DNA of 64,000 nucleotides, from positions 62,001-126,000 of the forward strand of contig JAVBKU010000001.1 of the NCBI GenBank assembly GCA_031553875.1. Direction: 5' to 3'. The translations under genes were made by a program, and so were the position numbers. Below the pieces are notes generated by a model. The model saw only the letters and a program-made list of their open reading frames with translations, was not told the origin of the DNA and did not search any database. The DNA comes from JAVBKU01 sp031553875. Its GTDB lineage: Bacteria > Bacteroidota > Bacteroidia > Bacteroidales > Rikenellaceae. Below are positions 19,475-26,928 of the stretch, piece by piece; positions within the stretch are counted from its first letter, which is position 1; each line of letters begins with the position of its first letter.

Positions 19475-20788
19475 ATGAAAACAAGATTGATATATGCCGC
19501 CATGTCGCTTTGTGCCGTGGTGTTAGCCGTGAGCCATGTGCAGGCTCAGGAAATATCCAAGAAAATAGACACAGGCAGTAATTATACCGTAATCGCGGGT
19601 AATTACAGCACTTTATGTTCGCGCGGGGTGACATACTCCTATCAACAGAACGGCAAGACCTATTTCACCTGGCCGGGAAGGGATATGAACCCCCAGGTGG
19701 CCATGGTCGACTCGGCCACGGGCGAAATAACCGGGCCTGTGCAGATAAAGGAGTACAACTACAGCGGCAAATGGGACTATCACGATTATCCCACGATGGT
19801 GGTCGACAAGGATAACACCGTGCATGTATTTATGGCCTACCACAACAAGAAGATGCATTATCTGCGCAGTCCCAAGGGGGGCGACATAAAGGGCGAATGG
19901 AAGGAGACCAATTTCATCCACCGTACCGGCTACCCGTTCCCGATACTCTCCTCCGATGGCACTATATTCCTGTTCTTCAACATAACCAAGGACCCCAAGT
20001 ACATCAAACCCGAACGTCCGCTCTATTTCGTCTACTCGAAGGACGGTGGCGACTCGTGGAGCGACACCATCAGGTGTATGAATCGCGACGTCGATAAGAT
20101 GAAAGAGATATATATCGGCACGATGAAAATAGAGCCGGCCCAAGGCAAATATCCCGAGAGGATCAGCCTCACGGGGACGCTCGCGGGTGTAGGTGGGCAC
20201 AACATGTGCCACAAGGATGTATACTATGCCTATATGGATGTGAAGACCTTCAAAATGTATTCCGCCTCCGGTAAAGACCTCGGACCTATGATAGAGGGCG
20301 AGGACGAATGGCGCGAGATCACCCTGCTGGATACGGGCGAGAGCTACTCACGGCCTTTTGTAGTAGACCATACCACCAACGTGATATCCGACCCCAATAC
20401 GGGCTATCCTATGGTGGTGTATGAATATTACGTGGCAACCAAGAAGAACCATGCGACGACGTTCGTTATGTGGAACGGCAAGCGTTGGAGCGCTCCGGTG
20501 CAGAGTCCCAAGGGGAACCGCGTGCAGGATGTGTTTATCGACGAAAAAGGGAATAAGACAGCTTATGTTACAGAGAATGGCGTGTTGTACGGCTACCGTT
20601 ACGATAAAGGCTCGCTGACCTCGCTGGGCAAGTTCTCCATACCGGGGATTAGTCTCTCGCCGGTTAAGCGCACTGGCAATTACTCTGGATATAAACCCGC
20701 ACAGTTCGTGTTCTTCCAGAAGTGTGCCGACATATACGTCACTACAGGTGAGCACAAGGTGGGTTTCTATGACGGTACTTTAAAATAG
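19475..20788 (+). CDS. Secreted BNR_4 repeat protein, copy 2
   Basis: Tandem paralogue of the preceding gene, also 437 residues, 12 bp downstream. It has a signal peptide (MKTRLIYAAMSLCAVVLA, then VSHVQAQ), the same YHDYPTMVVDKDNTVHVFMA and YSKDGGDSWSDT motifs, and an identical GEDEWREITLLDTGES segment. Divergence is spread through the protein and is greatest in the last third, from about residue 330. No catalytic residue can be assigned. It ends the rarA-propeller gene run and is followed by a perfect-palindrome terminator. Confidence 0.8.
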   Translation: MKTRLIYAAMSLCAVVLAVSHVQAQEISKKIDTGSNYTVIAGNYSTLCSRGVTYSYQQNGKTYFTWPGRDMNPQVAMVDSATGEITGPVQIKEYNYSGKWDYHDYPTMVVDKDNTVHVFMAYHNKKMHYLRSPKGGDIKGEWKETNFIHRTGYPFPILSSDGTIFLFFNITKDPKYIKPERPLYFVYSKDGGDSWSDTIRCMNRDVDKMKEIYIGTMKIEPAQGKYPERISLTGTLAGVGGHNMCHKDVYYAYMDVKTFKMYSASGKDLGPMIEGEDEWREITLLDTGESYSRPFVVDHTTNVISDPNTGYPMVVYEYYVATKKNHATTFVMWNGKRWSAPVQSPKGNRVQDVFIDEKGNKTAYVTENGVLYGYRYDKGSLTSLGKFSIPGISLSPVKRTGNYSGYKPAQFVFFQKCADIYVTTGEHKVGFYDGTLK

Positions 20789-20819
20789 GCGGGAGTAACG
20801 CCCCCGATTATCCAAAAAT

Positions 20820-20853
20820 AATAGGCCGGAGCGATATATCGCTCCGGCCTATT
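20820..20853. terminator. Bidirectional terminator between BNR_4 copy 2 and the acidic protein gene
   Basis: A 34-nt perfect palindrome, arms AATAGGCCGGAGCGATA and its complement, centred in the convergent gap. T-rich flank on the plus side (TTTCATT). Confidence 0.8.
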
Positions 20854-20889
20854 TCATTACCGGCGTCGCGGCGGACCTACCCTCTGGGG

Positions 20890-21210
20890 CTACTGGTCGT
20901 CGTCTTCGTCATATTTTTCCTCGGAGGAGTCGATGATCTCATCGGCGCCCTTGATCTCGTCGTCGTAGTACTCCTTGTCCTCTTCTTCCTCCACGGAATC
21001 GTCGACCTTTACGTCTATTTTTACAAGGTAGCTTATATCCTCAGTCTCGAAGACCACGGCGTAGAAGAAGTCGCCACCACCCTTGTCGATGCGGATCATG
21101 TGGTCGGCAAACCCCAGTGGGTACTTCTTTTTCACCTCGTCCTGCAACTCGGGGGCGAGGTTATTAAAACTGACTACCAGTTTTTTCTTGGTTTTACTCT
21201 CTGCAGTCAT
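20890..21210 (-). CDS. Conserved small protein with acidic tail
   Basis: A 106-residue protein from ATG 21210 (MTAESKTKKKLVVSFNNL). The first 70 residues form an alpha/beta segment with LVVSFNNLAPELQDEVKKKY, GFADHMIRIDKGGGDFFYAV and ISYLVKIDVKV; the last 35 residues are almost entirely Asp, Glu, Lys and Tyr. I recall similar proteins of unknown function in Bacteroidales. The acidic tail suggests binding to a basic partner such as a nucleic-acid-binding protein; that is speculation. An alternative start at 21243 would add 11 residues but lies in the likely promoter (TATACTTG at 21231-21238 on the minus strand, one mismatch from consensus, with TTTG 18 bp upstream). Confidence 0.75.
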   Translation of the reverse strand: MTAESKTKKKLVVSFNNLAPELQDEVKKKYPLGFADHMIRIDKGGGDFFYAVVFETEDISYLVKIDVKVDDSVEEEEDKEYYDDEIKGADEIIDSSEEKYDEDDDQ

Positions 21211-21382
21211 TGTTGGGTAATAATTTACTGCAAGTATACACACAAAATCCTAAATACAAAATGGTAAATATTAAAAAAAATGATTAAAGCTGTTTTTTTA
21301 TTTCAGGGACTATTTCTTCTCCTCCAAAAAGAATATCTTTACACGTAAATATTTCTAAAGAGGGCCGTTAAAAAACATAAGG

Positions 21383-23509
21383 ATGCTGGAGCGAATACAA
21401 CAGTTGCGCGACGAACTCAATTACCATAACTACCGCTATTATATTCTCAACGATCCGCAGATAAGCGATTATGAGTATGATAACAAGATGCGAGAGTTGC
21501 AGGAGTTGGAAGCCGCACACCCCGAATACTCTTCGCCCGACTCCCCGTCGGTGAGGGTGGGTAGCGATGCCAGTAATTCGTTCGAGCAGGTGCGCCACGC
21601 CACCCCGATGCTTTCGCTTTCCAATACCTACTCGATGGAGGAAGTGGGAGAATTCAACCAGAGGGTAGAGAAGGAGATGGGGCAGGTGGACTATGTGGCC
21701 GAGCTCAAGTTCGACGGAGCCGCGATAAGCCTCACTTACCGCGATGGTAGTCTCGAACGCGCCGTAACCCGCGGCGACGGCACCTACGGCGACGACGTCA
21801 CGGCCAACGTGCGCACCATACGCAGTATTCCTCTGCGCCTCCAGGGTAAGGGCTATCCCGCATTTTTCGAGATACGCGGCGAGATATATATGCCCCACAA
21901 GTCATTCGAGAGGCTCAATGCCGAGAGGGAGGACATAGGCGAGGACCCCTTCGCCAATCCCCGTAACGCCGCCGCGGGAAGCCTTAAATTGCAGAGTTCG
22001 GCCGAGGTGGCCCGCAGGGGCCTCGACGCCACATTCTATAATATACAGGGCGAGGGCCTGCCCGCCACCCATTTCGACAGCATGACCAAAGCCCGCGAGT
22101 GGGGGTTCAGGGTGTCGGAGATGATGACCCTATGCCATACGATGGACGAAGTCGTGGCATTCATAAACCACTGGGACAAGGCGAGGGATAAGCTCCCCTA
22201 CGATACCGACGGGGTGGTGATCAAGGTCAACGACTATGCCATGCAGGAGGAGTTGGGCCTCACGGCCAAGTCGCCCCGCTGGGCCGTGGCCTACAAGTTC
22301 AAAGCCGAGGAGGCTCTGTCGCGCCTGTTGAGCGTAGCTTTCCAGGTGGGACGCACGGGAGCCATCACCCCCGTGGCCAACCTCTCGCCCGTGAAGCTCG
22401 CCGGGACGACCGTGAAGCGCGCCTCCTTGCACAACGCCGAGCAGATAGCCCTGCTGGATATAAGGGTGGGCGATATGGTCTACGTGGAGAAGGGCGGGGA
22501 GATAATTCCCAAGGTCACGGGCGTGGACATTTCGCAGCGCTCCGCCGACAGCGTGCCGCTTAAATTCATAACAGAGTGTCCCGCGTGCGGCGCCACACTC
22601 GTTAAGATCGAGGGCGAGGCCCGCCACTACTGCCCCAACCAGAGCCATTGCCCGCCTCAGATCGTAGGCCGTATAATCCACTTCATCAGCCGCAAGGCGA
22701 TGAACATCGAGAACCTTGGCGATGAAACCGTACAGCTGCTCTACGACAATAAGATGCTCGAGGATATTTCCGGCCTTTACACCCTGCGCAGGGAGGCGCT
22801 CGCCGGGTTGCCGAGGCTGGGGGAGAAGTCGGCCGATAATATAGTTTCTAATATCGAGGCGTCGAAGAATAACCCTTTCCATCGGGTGCTGTTCGGCCTC
22901 GGGATAAGATTCGTGGGTGAAACCACGGCGCGTACGCTGGCAGCCCGATTCGGCAATATAGATTCCTTGCGCGGGGCGTCGAGGGAAGAGCTTTTAGATA
23001 CCGACGAGGTAGGGGGTAAGATCGCCGACAGTATTGCGGCCTACTTTGCCGACGAGGCCAATCTGGCTATCATCGACCGCCTCAAGGAGTACGGCGTGAG
23101 CATGGGCGGCGAGGCCGAGGGCCCCGTGTCGGACGAACTTAAAGGATTGAACATTGTGGTCAGCGGCACGTTCGAGGGACGTCCGAGGGAGGATATGATA
23201 GCCCTCGTGGAGTCGCACGGAGGCAGGAGCCAGAACTCCGTGTCGGCCAATACCGACCTTATCGTGGCGGGCGAAAACATGGGCCCCAAGAAGCGCGAAA
23301 AGGCGGAGAAACTGGGCATACGTATTATCGGCCTCGACGAATTCCTCGGCATGTTAGAGGGCGGTGACAAACCCGCCGAAGTGGCTGAAAAGCAGCCAGA
23401 GAACGTTGCGAAAGGGAATAAAAAGGATGATTTTGTAACAGAACACAGCAATGATGTTCAAAATTCGGAGCCGGGCGAAAATAATGCCGTGCAGGGCACT
23501 CTATTTTGA
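21383..23509 (+). CDS. ligA: NAD-dependent DNA ligase
   Basis: Seals nicks during replication and repair using NAD+. The 708-residue enzyme has the Ia domain (HNYRYYILNDPQISDYEYD), the adenylation motif ELKFDGAAIS with nucleophile Lys109, the OB fold, a four-Cys zinc finger (CPACG ... CPNQSHC), helix-hairpin-helix repeats (LPRLGEKSADNIV, GLGIRFVGE) and a BRCT domain (LNIVVSGTFEGRPREDM). A 45-residue polar tail follows the BRCT domain and ends QGTLF, which fits the QxxLF beta-clamp-binding pentapeptide (residues 704-708). ATG 21383 is chosen as the first codon before the conserved Ia domain. Confidence 0.98.
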   Translation: MLERIQQLRDELNYHNYRYYILNDPQISDYEYDNKMRELQELEAAHPEYSSPDSPSVRVGSDASNSFEQVRHATPMLSLSNTYSMEEVGEFNQRVEKEMGQVDYVAELKFDGAAISLTYRDGSLERAVTRGDGTYGDDVTANVRTIRSIPLRLQGKGYPAFFEIRGEIYMPHKSFERLNAEREDIGEDPFANPRNAAAGSLKLQSSAEVARRGLDATFYNIQGEGLPATHFDSMTKAREWGFRVSEMMTLCHTMDEVVAFINHWDKARDKLPYDTDGVVIKVNDYAMQEELGLTAKSPRWAVAYKFKAEEALSRLLSVAFQVGRTGAITPVANLSPVKLAGTTVKRASLHNAEQIALLDIRVGDMVYVEKGGEIIPKVTGVDISQRSADSVPLKFITECPACGATLVKIEGEARHYCPNQSHCPPQIVGRIIHFISRKAMNIENLGDETVQLLYDNKMLEDISGLYTLRREALAGLPRLGEKSADNIVSNIEASKNNPFHRVLFGLGIRFVGETTARTLAARFGNIDSLRGASREELLDTDEVGGKIADSIAAYFADEANLAIIDRLKEYGVSMGGEAEGPVSDELKGLNIVVSGTFEGRPREDMIALVESHGGRSQNSVSANTDLIVAGENMGPKKREKAEKLGIRIIGLDEFLGMLEGGDKPAEVAEKQPENVAKGNKKDDFVTEHSNDVQNSEPGENNAVQGTLF

Positions 23510-23520
23510 TTAAATACGTT

Positions 23521-23528
23521 TATCTTTG
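23521..23528 (+). promoter_or_regulatory. Candidate -7 element for dapA
   Basis: TATCTTTG, an exact TAnnTTTG, just after the ligA stop and 24 bp before the dapA ATG. No TTTG at 19 bp; a TTTG lies at 23505-23508, only 12 bp away. Confidence 0.45.
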
Positions 23529-23551
23529 AAGCGAAAATTAAACAAATCGTA

Positions 23552-24430
23552 ATGAAAAATAACATCAGCGGATTGGGCGTGGCCCTCGTGACCCCGTTCA
23601 CACCGACCGGAGATATAGATTTCGCAGCCCTTGAAAGGCTTGTGGACCATGTTATCTGCGGTGGTGCCGATTACCTTGTGACTCTCGGCACTACGGCCGA
23701 AACTCCCACGCTCTCATGTGAGGAGAAGAGGTCGCTCGTCGACGCTATACTCAAGTACAATGCGGGGCGCGTTCCCGTGATCGTGGGGATCGGCGGCAAC
23801 TCCACACACTGTGTTATTTCCGCTATCAAGGAGTTCGATTTTACCGGCATCTGCGCTTTGCTGTCCGTGGTACCTTACTATAATAAGCCCTCACAGCAGG
23901 GTATATATGAGCATTACAAGGCTGTGGCCGAGGCGTCGCCCGTACCCGTTATCCTGTACAACGTCCCGGGACGTACCGGCGTGAATATGACTGCCGAGAC
24001 CACACTGCGCATTGCCCGCGACTGTCCCAACGCCATGGCGGTGAAGGAGGCGAGCGGCAACCTGTCGCAGATAGCCTACATAATGAGGGACAAGCCCGAA
24101 GGTTTCGCGGTGATCTCTGGCGACGACAATATGACTCTGCCCGTGATCGCGATGGGAGGCAACGGTATTATCTCCGTGGCCGCCAACGCCTATCCCGACA
24201 AGCTCAAGGCTCTTGTCGATGCGTTCGCCAAGGGTGATACGGCCCTGGCTGCCAAGTTGCACCTCGACCTTACTGAGGTCAACGACGCCCTCTTCGAGGA
24301 GGGGAATCCCGTGGGCGTGAAGGCCGCGCTTGCCGTTAAGGGCATTATCGGCAATTACCTGCGCCTGCCGCTGGTGCCGTCTTCCGAAAGGCTCTACTCT
24401 AAGCTCCAGAAGCTGATCTCCACACTCTAA
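23552..24430 (+). CDS. dapA: 4-hydroxy-tetrahydrodipicolinate synthase
   Basis: Condenses aspartate semialdehyde with pyruvate, the first committed step of lysine and diaminopimelate synthesis. The 292-residue TIM barrel has GTTAETPTLS (substrate loop), VPYYNKPSQQGIYEHY, the catalytic Tyr in VILYNVPGRTG, and the Schiff-base Lys165 in AVKEASGN. GDDNMTLP follows as in other DapA proteins. It lies 42 bp after ligA with its own candidate -7 element. Confidence 0.97.
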   Translation: MKNNISGLGVALVTPFTPTGDIDFAALERLVDHVICGGADYLVTLGTTAETPTLSCEEKRSLVDAILKYNAGRVPVIVGIGGNSTHCVISAIKEFDFTGICALLSVVPYYNKPSQQGIYEHYKAVAEASPVPVILYNVPGRTGVNMTAETTLRIARDCPNAMAVKEASGNLSQIAYIMRDKPEGFAVISGDDNMTLPVIAMGGNGIISVAANAYPDKLKALVDAFAKGDTALAAKLHLDLTEVNDALFEEGNPVGVKAALAVKGIIGNYLRLPLVPSSERLYSKLQKLISTL

Positions 24431-24623
24431 TCATCTTTGCGTAGCGGGCTGTCGGCGTGAAATGACGGCATAGCCTGCTTCGTCAACATACCTGTGTGTT
24501 TGCTGGTTATGCCGTCGCTTTCCGGACGATTCCTGCTTTGGCTTGAAAGTTGCTTAATAGAGGAGGACGGCTCGAAAGTATACGGCCGCCACGATTATCC
24601 TTAAAATATAAAAACGCTTTGAT
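24431..24623. other. Intergenic region between dapA and the DUF4919 gene
   Basis: 193 bp with no gene. The only structure I see is a loose inverted repeat, GACGGCATA near 24465 and TATGCCGTC near 24507, spaced by about 35 nt. No consensus promoter match was found. Confidence 0.4.
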
Positions 24624-25400
24624 ATGCGACTTTTCTCTGTAAAAACGATCTTCGGCTCGCTTGCGGCTGTGCTCGTACTCCTTTCACTGGTTGTTTCGGC
24701 ACAGGATGCTCCGGTAAAATATCCCGTGAAGCCCGACAACGAGCAGATACTGCGCGAGATAATCGACGGTAACTCCAAGTATTACTATCCGGTGCTCTTC
24801 GCGCGCTACAAGCAGGGCGACACGACTATCACACTGGAAGGGTACCGCCACCTCTACTACGGCTTCCCGTACCAGGAGGATTATGCTCCGCTCAACGCTA
24901 ATCCAGCGCTGGACAAACTGCGCGTGTTGATAGAGACCGCCGGCGAGAAGCCCACCAACGACCAGCTTCTTCAACAGATAGATGCCGCCAAGGAGGTGAT
25001 GGTGCGCCAGCCGTTCAGCCTGAGTAACATTAACTTCCTGTCGTACGCCTATGCTACCATAGGAGATGTGGCCAATGCCAAGATCAATGCCCACAGGTTT
25101 AAGATGGTTGTCGAGGCTATCCGTTCCTCCGGCACGGGACTTACCGAGAAGACCCCGCTCCATATAATCGACTTCTCGGATGCCATCGACCTGCTTGATG
25201 CCGACGGAGTGAAGCACCGCGACGCCCGCATCGTGAGTCGCACGGTGGAATATTTCGACTTTATCGGCCAGTTCTACGGTACAAAAGGCTACTACTTCGA
25301 TTACAGCCGCGTCTACTGGCGTAAACCCGACGTGACTCCCGAGAGACCTAAGAAGCCGGGATTCCAGATCAACGGAATGACCGTGGGTAGGCCGAAGTAA
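24624..25400 (+). CDS. DUF4919-family exported protein
   Basis: A 258-residue protein with an N-terminal signal peptide (hydrophobic core LAAVLVLLSLVVSA, cleavage after SAQ or nearby). The mature part begins PVKYPVKPDNEQILREIIDG and contains YYYPVLFARYKQGDTTIT followed by YRHLYYGFPYQEDY, which are typical of DUF4919. The fold appears mostly helical. The family is common in Bacteroidales and has no assigned function. The gene stands alone between dapA and a strong terminator. Confidence 0.8.
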   Translation: MRLFSVKTIFGSLAAVLVLLSLVVSAQDAPVKYPVKPDNEQILREIIDGNSKYYYPVLFARYKQGDTTITLEGYRHLYYGFPYQEDYAPLNANPALDKLRVLIETAGEKPTNDQLLQQIDAAKEVMVRQPFSLSNINFLSYAYATIGDVANAKINAHRFKMVVEAIRSSGTGLTEKTPLHIIDFSDAIDLLDADGVKHRDARIVSRTVEYFDFIGQFYGTKGYYFDYSRVYWRKPDVTPERPKKPGFQINGMTVGRPK

Positions 25401-25428
25401 AGGCCTGACTGTACGTATTAAAAAATAA

Positions 25429-25458
25429 GCGTCCCGGTTGCCGTTGCAACCGGGACGC
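25429..25458. terminator. Terminator between DUF4919 gene and aldose epimerase gene
   Basis: Perfect 13-bp arms GCGTCCCGGTTGC/GCAACCGGGACGC with a CGTT loop, in the convergent gap. It is flanked by T-rich sequence on the plus side (ATCTATTTTA) and A-rich sequence on the left (TTAAAAAATAA), so it can serve both strands. Confidence 0.85.
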
Positions 25459-25478
25459 ATCTATTTTAGGGTCTCAGC

Positions 25479-26447
25479 CTACCAGATATATATCTTAGAG
25501 GTAGAGCTCCACTTACCCTTGGGGGGTATGGTGTTAAATCCTGTTACTTCCTTGGGCAGCTTGAGGTTGGGCGCGTTGATGGCCCAACTCTGCGGCTCGG
25601 CGCAGAAGTAGGGCTTGTCGCCGCCGTTGTTCCACAGCAGCCACTGCGTCATCTTCTTGTCGACCTCGTAGTAGACGCGCACGCCGCTGCGTATATCGGA
25701 GATGATGGCCCCGTTGAACTCCTTGAGATTGATCTTCATCGACTTGTTGGTCAGCGCCCATTCTATGGGTTTACCCGTGGGGCGCAGGCCGCTGGTACGC
25801 AGCTTGGTCTCGTCCTCGGTCAGGGGCATAAGCGTTCCAGTGGGCAGGGTGCGCTTGTCGAGCTCCCAGCGTTCGCCTACGGACATGTGTACGCGGTAAT
25901 CTATGGGATTGCCTCCCTTGATGAACGGCACATTGAACGCGGTATGGAACCCGACGCCGATAGGCATTGGCTCGTCGCTGAGGTTGGTGAAGGTAACGGT
26001 CTGCTCCAGACCCTTCCATGTAAGCCTGAAAGACATCTTACATTCGAACGGTATCGGGAAATAGCTGAATATCGCGTTATTCGCCGAATCGGATACGAAT
26101 GTGGTCTCAAGCAGCACATAGTCGTCGCCCTGCTCCATCTTGGTCACGGTGAAGGGCATCTTGCGTATAGTCCCGTGGTGATGGTTGTTCTCATCGGGGA
26201 GGGTGATCGGGAAGTTGTAGGTCCTGCCTCCGTAGGTGAATTTGCCGTCGGCGATCCTGTTGGGAGGGAACAGCAGGGGCAGCCCGAAGATCTGGGGACG
26301 TGTCATGAACAGCTCCATCTCATCCTCGGCGGGAGTGTGGAGGATATCCACCCCGTGCGAAGAGTTGTAGAGCTTGACCATGTTGGCTCCATACTCGGGG
26401 ACAACAGTAGCGTGATAACCTCCGGCCTCCATTAGTATGGCGGCCAT
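25479..26447 (-). CDS. Aldose 1-epimerase family protein
   Basis: Galactose-mutarotase-like beta-sandwich enzyme, about 322 residues. It has a conserved core: ATVVPEYGANMVKL, LFPPNRIADGKFTYGGRTY, the His-rich NHHHGTIRKMPF (general acid region), and VGFHTAFNVPF (second His). The C-terminal glutamate base is probably in CAEPQSWAINAPN. I chose ATG 26447 (MAAILMEAGGYHATVV) because a TACATTTG -7-like element lies at 26474-26481; an upstream in-frame ATG at 26486 would add 13 residues and cannot be excluded. The exact sugar is unknown. Confidence 0.88.
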   Translation of the reverse strand: MAAILMEAGGYHATVVPEYGANMVKLYNSSHGVDILHTPAEDEMELFMTRPQIFGLPLLFPPNRIADGKFTYGGRTYNFPITLPDENNHHHGTIRKMPFTVTKMEQGDDYVLLETTFVSDSANNAIFSYFPIPFECKMSFRLTWKGLEQTVTFTNLSDEPMPIGVGFHTAFNVPFIKGGNPIDYRVHMSVGERWELDKRTLPTGTLMPLTEDETKLRTSGLRPTGKPIEWALTNKSMKINLKEFNGAIISDIRSGVRVYYEVDKKMTQWLLWNNGGDKPYFCAEPQSWAINAPNLKLPKEVTGFNTIPPKGKWSSTSKIYIW

Positions 26448-26473
26448 ACCGTTCCAGATTATTTTGGAGATTG

Positions 26474-26481
26474 CAAATGTA
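26474..26481 (-). promoter_or_regulatory. Candidate -7 element for the epimerase gene
   Basis: Minus-strand TACATTTG matches TAnnTTTG. If used, transcription starts near 26467 and translation must start at ATG 26447 rather than 26486. Confidence 0.3.
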
Positions 26482-26543
26482 GTCATAGGCGATAAGGGAT
26501 TTTATCGTAGCGGTTTGGGTTTATATCGTACAGCCCGGGAGCG

Positions 26544-26858
26544 TTAGAGCATCTTGCGGATCTTGTCCTCCAACACGTTCTTGGGAGCGGCGCCTATCTG
26601 CTTGTCGACCACTTCGCCGTTCTTTACGAACACGATAGTGGGAATGTTACGCACGGCGTACTTGGCTGCGATAGCGTCGTTGTCGTCGACGTCGCACTTG
26701 CCTATTATCACCTTGCCTTCGTACTCTTTGGCCAGTTCTTCCACGATCGGGCCTATCATGCGGCAGGGGCCGCACCATTCCGCCCAGAAATCTATTACCA
26801 CCGGCTTGCCGGAATTCATTACCTCATCGTAGTTAGCTGAGTTGATGTTGAGTGCCAT
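26544..26858 (-). CDS. trxA: Thioredoxin
   Basis: A 104-residue cytoplasmic thioredoxin with the active site WAEWCGPCRMIGP (Cys29 and Cys32), the buried Asp in VVIDFWAEW, and the cis-Pro loop RNIPTIVFVKNG. It has no signal peptide. The gene is 70 bp downstream of dnaE on the same strand, an arrangement I associate with Bacteroidota, so co-transcription is likely. Confidence 0.97.
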   Translation of the reverse strand: MALNINSANYDEVMNSGKPVVIDFWAEWCGPCRMIGPIVEELAKEYEGKVIIGKCDVDDNDAIAAKYAVRNIPTIVFVKNGEVVDKQIGAAPKNVLEDKIRKML

Positions 26859-26928
26859 AATAATTATGATTTAAGTTGTGTTTTTTTCTGTATGTAAAGA
26901 TGTAAAAATTCCCGCTAAAATAAAACCT

